From: Paraconexibacter sp040581415
GTDB taxonomy: Bacteria > Actinomycetota > Thermoleophilia > Solirubrobacterales > Solirubrobacteraceae
Assembly (NCBI RefSeq): GCF_040581415.1
Contig: NZ_CP114014.1
Coordinates: forward strand, 3,968,001 to 4,032,000
Direction: 5' to 3'
DNA: 64,000 nt
The position numbers and the translations under genes are program-made. Position 1 is the stretch's first letter; each line of letters opens with the position of its first letter. The notes under the pieces are model-generated. The model was given only the letters and a program-made list of their open reading frames with translations. It ran no database searches and was not told where the DNA came from. Below are positions 36,462 to 45,209 of the stretch, one piece after another.

Positions 36462-36590
36462 TGCCCGCCGCGTGTCGCCGTCCGCAGCCGGGCGGGGTCC
36501 CGCAGCCGCACCGACTACGGCCGGGTCACGATCCTCTCCGCCGAGGACTGCGTGAGCCCGGGCGCGATCTCCGCGCCGCCCGTCGACTGA
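36462..36590 (+). pseudogene. Relic of a third Calx-beta paralogue
   Basis: An in-frame stretch to a TGA at 36588 reads ..RTDYGRVTILSAEDC, matching RTDEGRITIIDGNDC in paralogue B, with a Cys also upstream (36462). It stops soon after (VSPGAISAPPVD). There is no start, linker or Cys-rich domain. This is the degraded end of a Calx-beta domain from an older third copy, directly behind the second gene's terminator. Confidence 0.6.
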
Positions 36591-36610
36591 CCGACACCAC
36601 CACCGCAACC

Positions 36611-36725
36611 CGAACGTCGATTCCCCCACGCCCAGCGACGGGAAACGGACGCTCACCGGCCAACCCAGCACCCCCGCACGCCGAACGGCGATTTCCCGCG
36701 CGTGGCGACGGGGAAACCGACGCTC
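36611..36725. repeat. Pair of 44-bp degenerate repeats
   Basis: Unit 1 (36611-36654) and unit 2 (36682-36725), period 71 bases, share GAACGNCGATTNCCC and GCGACGGG..AAAC.GACGCTC. Each unit is itself a loose inverted repeat (CGATTTCCC against GGGGAAACCG). They lie in the 407-base gap 36389-36795, which also holds the hairpin and the relic; no intact gene is visible there. Confidence 0.5.
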
Positions 36726-36795
36726 GCTGCGTCCCGGGCGGATCGCCACTCCGCGGTCGACCCCGGCTGCCCGGCGGCCGACGCCGTCGAAGGCG

Positions 36796-38091
36796 TCAGG
36801 CCGGCGTCGGGCGGTACAGCGGCACGCGCAGGTGGAAGCGCGCCCCGGGGCGCGACTCGACCGCATCCAGGAGCTCGAGCGACCCGTCGTGCGCCTCCAC
36901 GACCAGTCGCGCGATCGGCAGGCCCAGGCCCGAGCCGCCCGCGACCGACGAGGCCCGGTGGAAGCGGTCGAAGATCGCTGCCCGCTGGGCGGGGGCGACG
37001 CCGGGACCGTGATCCTCGACGACGACGACCGCCTCCTCGCCCTCGACCAGGACGGACACGTCGATCTCCCCGCCGACCGCGCCGTAGCGGATCGCGTTCT
37101 CCACGAGGTTCGCCACCGAGCGCGCGAGCAGCCGCTCGTCGCCCTCGACCACCGCCTCCGCCGTCGCGAGCACGCGCAACTGAGCCCCGGCCGCCTGCGA
37201 GCGCTCCTCGTACTCCTCGGCGAGCTGCTCGACCAGCAGGTCCAGGCGCAGCGGCTCCCGCTCCATCCGCCCCCGCTTCGCGTCCAGCCGCGCGAGCTCG
37301 AGCATGTCCGCGATCGTGCCGGACGCGCGCTCGGCCGCGTGCTCGATGGCCTTCAGGGCCGTGCCGGCGGGCGAGTCCTCGCCCTGCTCGCGCAGCGCCT
37401 GCTCGGCCCGCGCGCGGATCACCGCGACCGGGGTGCGCAGCTCGTGCGCCGCGTCCGCCAGGAACGCCTCCTCCCGCCGGGCGACCGCGGCGACCGGCGC
37501 CATCGCGCGGCCGGTCAGCAGCCAGCCGACCGCGACGGTCAGCAGCCAGAGCACCAGCGCGAACCCGGCGATGAGCAGGGTGCGGTCCCGGATGTCACGG
37601 TTCGCCGCCTCGACCGGGCGGACCGCGACGACGGCGGCCAGCAGCCCGTCGTCGCCCTCGATCGGGCTGACGGCGAGGCGGACCTCCACCCCGTCCGACG
37701 TGTCGGAGTACACCTCCGGCTTGCCGGCGGTCGTCTTGTCCGCGACCGCGAACGCGCGCTTGCCCGCCGCGGCGTCGAGCGCGTCCGGCTTCCCTGCGCT
37801 GGTCTGACCGGACTGCAGGACGACCACGACCGGCGTCCGCGTCAACGGCCGAGGCCCGAAGAAGCCATCCGGGGACCGGTCGATCGTCAGCTTGCTGGGC
37901 TCGCCCTGGGGATAGGCGTAGCCGTCGGCGGCGAGCGACGTGCGCTCCACGTCGCGGTCGGTCTCCTCGTGGCGCTGGCTGGTCTCGGCGCGGACGGCGA
38001 TCGCCGCCAGCAGCGCGAGGACGACGAAGGTGACGAAGGCGCTGGTCGCCGTGAGCCGGATCCGCAGCCGGCGCAGCTCATCGGCGTTCAT
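36796..38091 (-). CDS. Sensor histidine kinase
   Basis: A 431-residue membrane kinase. Helices at ~17-33 and ~171-194 bracket an extracytoplasmic sensor of ~135 residues that has no recognisable fold. A HAMP-like short stretch is followed by the dimerisation domain with the phosphorylated His216 in DAAHELRTPVAVI. The ATPase has the N box (LVENAIRYG), G1 (DHGPGVAP) and G2 (GGSGLGLPIARL). It is transcribed after the response regulator at 38165, 73 bases apart. The start has GGAG seven bases before the ATG. Neighbours on both sides are secreted proteins with a common promoter motif, so this system probably senses an envelope or nutrient signal controlling them. Confidence 0.9.
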   Translation of the reverse strand: MNADELRRLRIRLTATSAFVTFVVLALLAAIAVRAETSQRHEETDRDVERTSLAADGYAYPQGEPSKLTIDRSPDGFFGPRPLTRTPVVVVLQSGQTSAGKPDALDAAAGKRAFAVADKTTAGKPEVYSDTSDGVEVRLAVSPIEGDDGLLAAVVAVRPVEAANRDIRDRTLLIAGFALVLWLLTVAVGWLLTGRAMAPVAAVARREEAFLADAAHELRTPVAVIRARAEQALREQGEDSPAGTALKAIEHAAERASGTIADMLELARLDAKRGRMEREPLRLDLLVEQLAEEYEERSQAAGAQLRVLATAEAVVEGDERLLARSVANLVENAIRYGAVGGEIDVSVLVEGEEAVVVVEDHGPGVAPAQRAAIFDRFHRASSVAGGSGLGLPIARLVVEAHDGSLELLDAVESRPGARFHLRVPLYRPTPA

Positions 38092-38164
38092 TCGCAGCTC
38101 CCGGTCCCACCTGCACCACCCAGGCCCGACCGAACCCGAGCGCGCCGCGCGAGCGATTCGGCGT

Positions 38165-38824
38165 TCACTCGTCCACCAGCCGGTAGCCCGCCCCGCGGAC
38201 CGTCTCGATCACGCCGGCGCCGAGCTTGCGCCGCAGCGCGGCGACGTGGACATCGACGACGTTGGACTCCGGCTCGTACGCGTGGTCCCAGCAGTGCTCG
38301 AGGATGTCGTAGCGGTCGACGACCTCGCCGGCACGGTCGGCGAGGAACGCCACGAGCGCGAACTCCTTCACCGTCAGGGGAACGATCACGCCGTCCTTGC
38401 GCACCCGGCGGCGGGCGGTCTCGACCCGCAGCGTGCCGACGTCGACCACCGGCTGTCGGCGCGCCGGCGCCCGCCGCAGCAGCGTGCGGACCCGGGCGAC
38501 GAGCTCCTCCGTCGCGAACGGCTTGGTGAGGTAGTCGTCGGCGCCCGTCTCCAGGCCGGCGACCCGGTCGTCGATGTCGTCCATCGCGGTGAGCATCAGG
38601 ATCGGGACCTCGGAGCCGGCGGCACGCCACTCGCGGCAGAGCGTCAGGCCGTCCCCGTCCGGCAGGCGCCGGTCGAGGATCGCGAGGTCGTACTCGTGCA
38701 GGTCGGCGTGGGACCGCGCCTCGGCGAGCGTCCCGGCGATGTCCGCGCCGAACGCCTCCTCCCGCAGGCGCTGCGCGACCGCGGTGGCGATGTCGGTCTC
38801 GTCCTCCACCACGAGGATGCGCAT
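38165..38824 (-). CDS. OmpR-family response regulator
   Basis: A 219-residue two-domain regulator: receiver MRILVVEDETD with Asp51 as the phosphorylation site (AILDRRLPDGDG), Thr79 in MLTAMDD and Lys101 in LTKPF; then a winged helix (LTVKEFALVAFLADRAG, ESNVVDVHVAALRRKLG, VRGAGYRLV). OmpR/PhoB-type winged helices bind direct repeats spaced 11 bases apart, exactly the geometry upstream of 34085, 35294 and 40599. The gene has a leaderless-type promoter, TATGCT six bases before the ATG, and does not itself carry the repeat. Confidence 0.92.
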   Translation of the reverse strand: MRILVVEDETDIATAVAQRLREEAFGADIAGTLAEARSHADLHEYDLAILDRRLPDGDGLTLCREWRAAGSEVPILMLTAMDDIDDRVAGLETGADDYLTKPFATEELVARVRTLLRRAPARRQPVVDVGTLRVETARRRVRKDGVIVPLTVKEFALVAFLADRAGEVVDRYDILEHCWDHAYEPESNVVDVHVAALRRKLGAGVIETVRGAGYRLVDE

Positions 38825-38830
38825 CGGCGG

Positions 38831-38836
38831 AGCATA
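38831..38836 (-). promoter_or_regulatory. -10 box of the response-regulator gene
   Basis: On the minus strand TATGCT, then six bases (CCGCCG), then the ATG at 38824. Leaderless arrangement. Confidence 0.55.
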
Positions 38837-38904
38837 TCCGAGGCTCCCACGGGCGACCGCCGTGTCGCGCGGCGGCCGCTGCGGACGGGTGAGGGTCATC
38901 GGCA

Positions 38905-40599
38905 CTACCGCGCCGGGGCGGTGTCGACCGCCGCCAGCAGCAGGATCGAGCCGGCCGCGTAGTCGATCGCCGGCTCGGACGTCACGTAGTCGTCGGTGCG
39001 GTCCTCATAGGTCGCTGCCGGCGTGTTGAACTGGCTCGGCACGAGCGGGCCGACCGGCTGCTCGGCGATGTCCTTCAGCGGGGCCGGTCCGCCGACGACC
39101 GCGCCGACGGGCAGCCCGTCGCCCGCCACCGACGCCCAGTGGTGCAGGTGCCGAGGCGCGTTCGGCCCGAGGCCGGCGACGAAGCTCGCACCCCAGGGAT
39201 TGCGCCCCAGGAGCCAGTCGCGGGCGGTAGCGCCGAGCTTCAGGGCGCCCGGGTGGACGCCCACCCGACCGGCCAGCGCGGCCAGCGCGCCGGCGCCGCC
39301 GTTCTCCCCCGTCTGCCCCCACGTGAAGGCGCCCGGCGTCCCGAACGCGCCCCCCTTCGCCCGGGCGACCGCAGCCGCCGCCTGTGCCCGCAGCGCCTTG
39401 CAGGCCACGTCGGAGGCGAGCGGGTCCGCCGTCACCGTCGGCCGACCGAGCGCGCCGCACAGGTCGGCGGCGGCGAGACCCGCGACGCTGTTCCACGACA
39501 GGCGCCCGTCCGGGACGATCGCAGCGAGGTTGCGCAGCGCGTCGTCCAGGTAGGTCCGCTCCCCGGTCACGCGCCACAACGCGACCGCGCCGGCCGCGAG
39601 GGCGTCCTCGGCGGTGTCGCCCAGGTAGAAGTCGCCGCTGCGGCCGCCGAGCGACGGCATCACGCCGCCCGCCGCGACCCCGGCCGCGTACCACTCGCGG
39701 GCCTGCTGCAGCAGCTGCTCGCGCGGTGCGCCCGTCGCGCGGTCGGCCGCCAGCGCGAGCGCCAGCGCGGCCTTGCCGCCGAGGTCGCCGCCCATCCCGG
39801 GGTAAGCGAGGCGCGTCTCGATGCCGGGCAGCCCGGACGCGTCGTCGCCGACGGGGTCGCGGAAGCCAAGGTCGTGGTCGCGGGCGTCGCCCACCTGTGC
39901 GATGAACAGCCCGGCCGAGGGATGCGCCCTGACGAGCCAGCGGATCCCGGTGTCGGCGGCGGCGTGCAGGCGCGCGGCGTCGGTCGCGTCCAGGCGCGCC
40001 GCGTACTGCAGCATCGCGGCGGCGTAGGCGGTGGTGTGCGTGAACTTCAGCATGTCGCCCGCGTCCATCCAGCCGCCGGCGACGTCGATCCGCTCGCCGT
40101 CGTGCGGGCCCCCGGCGACGATCGCCGCGGCGTCGTTGCGGTGGGCGGGCCTGTGCGTGGCGGACGGCTCGTCGCCGTCGCGGTTGGCGTCGAAGTACCG
40201 CAGGATGGTGGTCACGCCCTCGCTCGACGCGCGGCTGCGGACCGTCCACGGCCGGCCGCTCAGCGCGCCGACCCGCACGACGTACCGTCCCGGCGTGCGC
40301 AGCGAGGAGAGGTCGGCGATCGCGCCGCGCTTCCACGGCGCGGCCGTCCCCGTCGCCGCGGTGAGGCGGCCGGTCAGGACGACGCGCCCGCGGGCGTCGG
40401 TCACCCGGAACGCCCTGCCCACCTTGGACACCCGCGACCCGACGAACGCGAGCTTGGCGTCCGCCGGCGAGCTGGGTCCGCCCACGCGGATCGCGTCGGG
40501 CGGCACCGCAGCCGCCGACGCGCCGGAAGGAGCGACGGCACCGGTCAGCGACAGGGACGCGCCGACCACGGCGGCGGAGCAGAGGGTGCGGCGGAGCAT
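38905..40599 (-). CDS. Secreted glycoside hydrolase family 9 enzyme
   Basis: A 564-residue exported glycosidase. The signal peptide is followed by an N-terminal Ig-like domain (DARGRVVLTGRLTAA, TPGRYVVRVG) as in CelD-type enzymes, and then the (alpha/alpha)6 barrel. GH9 hallmarks are present: GGWMDAGDMLKFTHTTAYA (Asp pair as catalytic base), RNPWGASFVAGLGPNAPRHLHHW near the end and the proton donor in DYVTSEPAIDYAAG. Most GH9 enzymes cut beta-1,4-glucans such as cellulose; exo-beta-glucosaminidases also belong here, so the substrate is open. It carries the same direct-repeat promoter as the two Cys-rich secreted proteins. The ATG at 40599 has AAAGG seven bases upstream. Confidence 0.85.
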   Translation of the reverse strand: MLRRTLCSAAVVGASLSLTGAVAPSGASAAAVPPDAIRVGGPSSPADAKLAFVGSRVSKVGRAFRVTDARGRVVLTGRLTAATGTAAPWKRGAIADLSSLRTPGRYVVRVGALSGRPWTVRSRASSEGVTTILRYFDANRDGDEPSATHRPAHRNDAAAIVAGGPHDGERIDVAGGWMDAGDMLKFTHTTAYAAAMLQYAARLDATDAARLHAAADTGIRWLVRAHPSAGLFIAQVGDARDHDLGFRDPVGDDASGLPGIETRLAYPGMGGDLGGKAALALALAADRATGAPREQLLQQAREWYAAGVAAGGVMPSLGGRSGDFYLGDTAEDALAAGAVALWRVTGERTYLDDALRNLAAIVPDGRLSWNSVAGLAAADLCGALGRPTVTADPLASDVACKALRAQAAAAVARAKGGAFGTPGAFTWGQTGENGGAGALAALAGRVGVHPGALKLGATARDWLLGRNPWGASFVAGLGPNAPRHLHHWASVAGDGLPVGAVVGGPAPLKDIAEQPVGPLVPSQFNTPAATYEDRTDDYVTSEPAIDYAAGSILLLAAVDTAPAR

Positions 40600-40641
40600 G
40601 GCGGGCCTTTCGGGGCGGGGCGGGGGCTGCGGACAGCACGC

Positions 40642-40676
40642 ACCCTGCTCCACCCCGCATGAAGCGAACGTGAAGC
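40642..40676 (-). promoter_or_regulatory. Direct-repeat activator site plus -10 (site 3)
   Basis: On the minus strand GCTTCAC-GTTC-GCTTCATG (40676-40658), ten bases, then CAGGGT (40647-40642). The repeat matches site 1 except for one base. The -10 hexamer is weaker than at the other two sites. Confidence 0.65.
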
Positions 40677-40773
40677 GCGACCTCATCCCCGCAGCCCGAC
40701 GCCCCACCGGCAGCGCCCTCGACCGGTCCGATGCGGCCAGGCCAAGCTCCGCCGGCCCAGCCCGACGGGGTCC

Positions 40774-41640
40774 TCAGCGGTAGCCGGTGCGCTTCAGGAA
40801 CGCCAGCAGGTTCGTCTGGAAGCCCGGGGCGGTGAGCCCCCGCTTGCGCGCGCGGACGATCTCGGCCTTCCCGACCGCGCCCTTGCCGAGCAGGTACTGC
40901 TCGGCGACGTAGGCGGCGATCGCGCCTTGGATCTCGCGGTTCTCTTCAGGCTTGGCGGCGCGGATCGCCTTTAGCAGGCGCGCCGCGTCGCTGCGGATCA
41001 TCGCGGGGAACCGCCGCGTGATGTCCTTGACGGCGGCCTTGCCGGTCGCCGCGTTCAGGCTCAGGCTCAGGACCTTCGGGGGGAACGCCGACGCGGCGTA
41101 CGAGGAGAAGGCGTACGCGAAGCTGTCGTCCGCGCCGGACAGCTCGGCCGTCCCGTCGCCGTCGAGGTCCTTGACCTCGTAGCCCACGTTGCCCCAGTAC
41201 AGGCTGAGGACCCGCCGGTAGGAGTTCGTCGCCGGGCGGTACGCGTAGATCCGCTGCGTCGTGCAGCAGTGCGCGCCGTTCGAGAAGGTGTCGAAGGAGA
41301 CCTCGGGCTCGCCGTCGCCGGTCAGGTCGGCGACGTGCATGATCGTGAAGACCTCGTCGGCGTTGCCGGCGGTGTCCTCGACGAGCAGGCAGTCCTTGCA
41401 GACGTCGCTGACGTCGAGGTCGCTCACGACCGTGCCGCCCCGGGCGATCGTCAGCCGCGGCTTCGTGACGGCGAACTGGCCCGCCTTCCAGCTGAGCGTC
41501 GCGGTGACGGCGCCCGACGTCTTGGCCACCGCACCGGCCTGGACGCGGTTCTGCGCCTGTGCCGCGGCCGGACCGGCAACGCCGCCGGCGACCAGGCCGA
41601 CGCAGGCGACGACGAGGACGACCAGGCCACGCATGCTCAT
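40774..41640 (-). CDS. Secreted protein with EF-hand/FG-GAP-like calcium loops
   Basis: A 288-residue exported protein. The signal peptide (GLVVLVVACVGLVAGGVAG) is followed by a beta domain and two acidic loops, DLTGDGEPEV and DLDGDGTAEL, of the FG-GAP/dockerin calcium type. A Cys pair (VCKDCLLVED) and a CC pair (GAHCCTTQRI) are unusual. The last ~100 residues are helical (RRFPAMIRSDAARLLKAIRA). Function unknown. Its ATG overlaps the stop codon of topoisomerase III (ATGA), so it is translated from the same transcript although one product is exported and the other cytosolic. Confidence 0.65.
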   Translation of the reverse strand: MSMRGLVVLVVACVGLVAGGVAGPAAAQAQNRVQAGAVAKTSGAVTATLSWKAGQFAVTKPRLTIARGGTVVSDLDVSDVCKDCLLVEDTAGNADEVFTIMHVADLTGDGEPEVSFDTFSNGAHCCTTQRIYAYRPATNSYRRVLSLYWGNVGYEVKDLDGDGTAELSGADDSFAYAFSSYAASAFPPKVLSLSLNAATGKAAVKDITRRFPAMIRSDAARLLKAIRAAKPEENREIQGAIAAYVAEQYLLGKGAVGKAEIVRARKRGLTAPGFQTNLLAFLKRTGYR

Positions 41641-43955
41641 GCGGCCTCAGTTCCCTTCTTGTCCCCGGACTCCTTCGCGACAGCGGCGATGGCCTCCTTG
41701 GCGGCACCGCTCGCGGTGACCGCACCCGCGGCGGGCGGCGTGGTCTCGTCCTCGCCCTCGGGGGGCTTCGCGCCCTCCTTGGCCCAGGCCTCGTCGAACT
41801 CGACGCGCCACTTGCCGTCCTCGCTCTGCTGCAGCGCGAGCTTCGCCCGGAACGACCGGCCGCTGCGGCCCTTGAAGCCGGTGACCTGCTTCGCGGTGAC
41901 GCCGGTGGCGATCAGCTCGCGGGCGATGGCCGGCGGCAGCTGCTTGCCGGCCTTGCCCTTCCAGATGACGAACCCGCAGCCCGGATCCTCACGCGCCCAG
42001 CACGAGTAGCCCTTGCGGTTCTCGATGATGTCGTGGCCGCAGACGGGGCACGGACCGAGGTTCGCCCGCGGGATGCGCACGTCCTTCAGCGTCGTGTCGA
42101 GGACGCCCACCGTCTCGCCCGCGAACTTCGCGATGTCCTCCATGAACTTCTTGCGCGTCTCGGTCCCGCCCTCGATCGCGGCGAGGCGGTGCTCCCAGTC
42201 GCCGGTCAGCGACGGTGACGTCAGCGGGTGGTTGTCCAGCAGCCGGATGACGTTCAGGCCCTTCTCGGTCGCCACGAGCGCACGCCCGTCGCGCTCGGTG
42301 TAGCCGACGTCGATCAGCCGTTCGATGATCGCCGCGCGGGTCGCGGGCGTGCCGATGCCGGTCTCGGTCATCGCCTCGCGCAGCTCCTCGTCGTCGACGA
42401 GCTTGCCGGCCCCCTCCATCGCCCCGAGCAGCGAGGCGTCGGTGTAGCGCCGCGGCGGCTTGGTCTGCTTCGCGGCGGACTCGACCTTCTTCGTGTCGAC
42501 CGCCTCCCCCTGCTCGAGCTTCGGCAGGGACTGGTCGCGGCCCTCGTCCTCCTCGGCCGAGGTCTTGTCGCCCTCGGGGATCTCCCCGTAGACGCCGCGC
42601 CAACCGGGCACGATCAGCACCTTGCCGCTCGTGCGGAACTGGTGCTCGAAGACCGTCGTCTCGATCTTCGTGTTCTCGAAGACGGCCTCGGGGTGGAAGA
42701 TCGCGAGAAACCGCCGGACGACCATGTCGTAGATGCGCCGGTCGTCCGAGCTCATCTTCTCGAGCTTGTGCGGGGAGTTCGTCGGGATGATCGCGTGGTG
42801 GTCGCCGACCTTCTCGTTGTTGACGACCCGCTCGAGCGGCAGCAGGTCCAGCGAGCTGACGTAGGCCGCGGCGGCCGAGTACTCGTCGTGCCGGCCGACG
42901 TGCCCGACGATGTCCTTCAGCTCCGGGACCATGTCCGTCGTCAGGTACTTCGAGTTGGTTCGCGGATACGTGAGCGCCTTGTGCTCCTCGTAGCAGCGCT
43001 GCGCCGCGGCCAGCGTCCGGCGGGCGCTGAAGCCGTGCCGCGTGTTCGCGTCGCGCTGCAACGACGTGAGGTCGTAGAGCAGCGGCGGGATCGTCTTCTG
43101 CTCGGTCTTGGTGAGCTTCGTGATCGAGCCGCTCTGCCCGCTGACGGCGTCCACCACGGCCTGCGCCAGCTCCGCGGACGCGATCCGCGGCTTGTCGCTC
43201 TTCTTGGTGAGGTCCTGGTAGCGCCCCTCGTAGCGGCGGCCGTCCGCGGTCGCGAACGTCGCGTCGACGAGCCAGTAGTCCTCGGGGACGAAGGCCCGGA
43301 TCTCCTCGTCGCGACGCGCGATGATCGCCAGGGTCGGCGTCTGCACGCGGCCGAGGGAGACGGCGCCGTCGAACGAGGACCGCAGCCGGATCGTCGCCGC
43401 GCGCGTCGCGTTCATGCCGACGATCCAGTCGGCCTCCGACCGCGACCGGGCCGCCTGCTCGAGCTTCGCGGTCTCCTCGGAGTCCCGCAGGTTCGCCAGC
43501 GCCTCGCGCATCGCGTCGTTGGTCATCGACGACAGCCACAGCCGCTTCACCGGCTTCTTGGCCTTCGCCTGCTCGAAGAGGTAGGCGAAGATCAGCTCGC
43601 CCTCGCGGCCGGCGTCGCAGGCGTTGACGACGAGGTCGACGTCGTCGTCCCGCAGGAGCTTCTTCACGACGGCCATCTGCTTCTGCGAGCGCTCGTCGCG
43701 GACCACGAGCTTGAACGTCTTGGGGACGATCGGCAGGTCGGCCATCCGCCACTTCTTGTACTTCTCGTCGTACTCGTCCGGATCGGCGAGCTGAACCAGG
43801 TGCCCGACGGCCCAGGTGACGATGTGCTCGGGACCTTCGAGCCAGCGCTCGGTCTTGTCCTGCGTCCCGGTGTGCTTCTGGAACGGGCCGGGCAGGACGC
43901 GCGACAGGTCCTTGCCGACGGAGGGCTTCTCGGCGATGACGAGGGTCTTTGGCAT
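41637..43955 (-). CDS. topB: DNA topoisomerase III (type IA)
   Basis: A 772-residue type IA topoisomerase. The TOPRIM acidic residues are in AEKPSVGKDL and DAGREGELIF; the catalytic Tyr330 lies in ALTYPRTNSKYL; TETGIGTPATRAAIIERL is the conserved strand-gate motif. A zinc-ribbon-like C-terminus follows (CPVCGHDIIENRKGYSCW, then a further Cys), and a Lys/Glu/Ala tail. TopB-like enzymes decatenate DNA and resolve recombination intermediates. The length and TOPRIM spacing fit TopB better than TopA. The gene starts with MPKTLVIAEKPS. A -10 like TACGCT lies ten bases upstream. It is coupled to the exported protein downstream by ATGA. Confidence 0.92.
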   Translation of the reverse strand: MPKTLVIAEKPSVGKDLSRVLPGPFQKHTGTQDKTERWLEGPEHIVTWAVGHLVQLADPDEYDEKYKKWRMADLPIVPKTFKLVVRDERSQKQMAVVKKLLRDDDVDLVVNACDAGREGELIFAYLFEQAKAKKPVKRLWLSSMTNDAMREALANLRDSEETAKLEQAARSRSEADWIVGMNATRAATIRLRSSFDGAVSLGRVQTPTLAIIARRDEEIRAFVPEDYWLVDATFATADGRRYEGRYQDLTKKSDKPRIASAELAQAVVDAVSGQSGSITKLTKTEQKTIPPLLYDLTSLQRDANTRHGFSARRTLAAAQRCYEEHKALTYPRTNSKYLTTDMVPELKDIVGHVGRHDEYSAAAAYVSSLDLLPLERVVNNEKVGDHHAIIPTNSPHKLEKMSSDDRRIYDMVVRRFLAIFHPEAVFENTKIETTVFEHQFRTSGKVLIVPGWRGVYGEIPEGDKTSAEEDEGRDQSLPKLEQGEAVDTKKVESAAKQTKPPRRYTDASLLGAMEGAGKLVDDEELREAMTETGIGTPATRAAIIERLIDVGYTERDGRALVATEKGLNVIRLLDNHPLTSPSLTGDWEHRLAAIEGGTETRKKFMEDIAKFAGETVGVLDTTLKDVRIPRANLGPCPVCGHDIIENRKGYSCWAREDPGCGFVIWKGKAGKQLPPAIARELIATGVTAKQVTGFKGRSGRSFRAKLALQQSEDGKWRVEFDEAWAKEGAKPPEGEDETTPPAAGAVTASGAAKEAIAAVAKESGDKKGTEAA

Positions 43956-44054
43956 TCGGTGGCGCAGCGTAGCGCCGTGCCGCGCCGTCCGTGCCGCGGG
44001 CCGCCGTCTGCGAACGGCTCCGGCGCACTCCGGTCCGGAACGGCCGGCGCCGCG

Positions 44055-45209
44055 TCAGGGTGCGCAGGGCCCGGTCGACACGCGGTCGCCGGCCCCGTCC
44101 AGGAGGTCCTTGACCACCTCGTTCGGGACCCCGTAGCCGGTGCGCCTCCGGGCCGCGTCGCGCGACGTGGCGAAGACCGTCGTGATGACGCGTCCCCGCG
44201 TGTCGACGACCGGGCCGCCGGAGTTCCCGGACCGCACGAGCCCGCGGAACGTCACGATCGACCGCCGCACCCCCTCGTTGCCGTAGGCGTCGGCGCTGAT
44301 CACCGACCGGGTCGGCCCCAGCCGCGCGGACCGCACGTCGTACGGCCCGTTCCCGGGGAAGCCGAGGATGGCTCCGAGGCGCCCGACCGGCGGGTCGTCC
44401 GCGAGCGGCAGCGACTCGGCGTCCAGGCCGCCGACCTCCAGCACCGCGATGTCGTTGCGCGGGTCGAACGCGATCGCCCGGGCGGGCAGGCGCGAGCCGC
44501 TGCCCCGGACCTGCACGACGGTGTCGTCCTCGCCGGCCACGACGTGCGCGTTCGTCACCACGATCCCCGGTCCGGCGACCCACCCGGAGCCCTCGATGCC
44601 GAGCCCGCAGGCGGTGCCGGTGATCCGGACGATGGAGTCGGCTACGGCCTGGATGTGCGGGTCGCGGCCGACGCCCGCCGGGGGCGCGGGGACGTTGGCG
44701 TCCGGCCCGTCGAACGCGGGGAACGGGTCGAAACGGGCGAGTGCGTTCAGCAGCCCGCCCGACGGGGGCAGGACGTCGTTCAGCCGCGACAGGATCTCCG
44801 AGCGCTGGATGTCCGCGCGGTACTGGCGCGCGCCCGGGGTCTGCAGCGTGACCGCGCCCGCCACCCAGCAGATGCCGAGGGCCAGCGCGGCCCCCAGCGC
44901 CGAGCCGAGGACGCCGTCGACCGACGCCAGGCCCGGGACCGACGACAGCCGCCGCCGCAGCCCGATGCCCAGCACCTCCAGGCCCGCCGACAGCGCCGCG
45001 CCCACCAGCAGCGCGCCGCCCAGGCCGAACAGCGGCGCGTACGGGGACGACGACCCGCCGTCGACGACCGCCGCGGCCAGGCGGGTGCCGGCCAGCGCCC
45101 CGGCCGCGAACCCGACCAGCGACAGCGCGCCGACGATCAGGCCCTGGCGCCAGCCGACGGCCGCCATGAACACGCAGAAGACGAGGATGACGATGTCGAT
45201 CGTGGTCAT
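44055..45209 (-). CDS. MarP-like membrane serine protease (CvpA + trypsin)
   Basis: A 384-residue protein. The N-terminal ~150 residues form a CvpA domain with four membrane helices (IDIVILVFCVFMAAVGW, ALSLVGFAAGALAG, GLGGALLVGAALSAGLEV and a fourth). A periplasmic trypsin-like domain follows, with His222 (NAHVV), Asp253 (DPRNDIAVLEV) and Ser330 (RSGNSGGPVV). The layout is that of mycobacterial MarP, which cleaves a peptidoglycan hydrolase under acid stress. It is divergent from a penicillin-binding protein, supporting a cell-wall role. Start chosen at ATG 45209, giving MTTIDIVILVF. Confidence 0.88.
   Translation of the reverse strand: MTTIDIVILVFCVFMAAVGWRQGLIVGALSLVGFAAGALAGTRLAAAVVDGGSSSPYAPLFGLGGALLVGAALSAGLEVLGIGLRRRLSSVPGLASVDGVLGSALGAALALGICWVAGAVTLQTPGARQYRADIQRSEILSRLNDVLPPSGGLLNALARFDPFPAFDGPDANVPAPPAGVGRDPHIQAVADSIVRITGTACGLGIEGSGWVAGPGIVVTNAHVVAGEDDTVVQVRGSGSRLPARAIAFDPRNDIAVLEVGGLDAESLPLADDPPVGRLGAILGFPGNGPYDVRSARLGPTRSVISADAYGNEGVRRSIVTFRGLVRSGNSGGPVVDTRGRVITTVFATSRDAARRRTGYGVPNEVVKDLLDGAGDRVSTGPCAP

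Noticed and set aside
36462..36590. The third Calx-beta copy as a functional gene
   Set aside because: No start codon or signal sequence, and the open frame ends before the linker.
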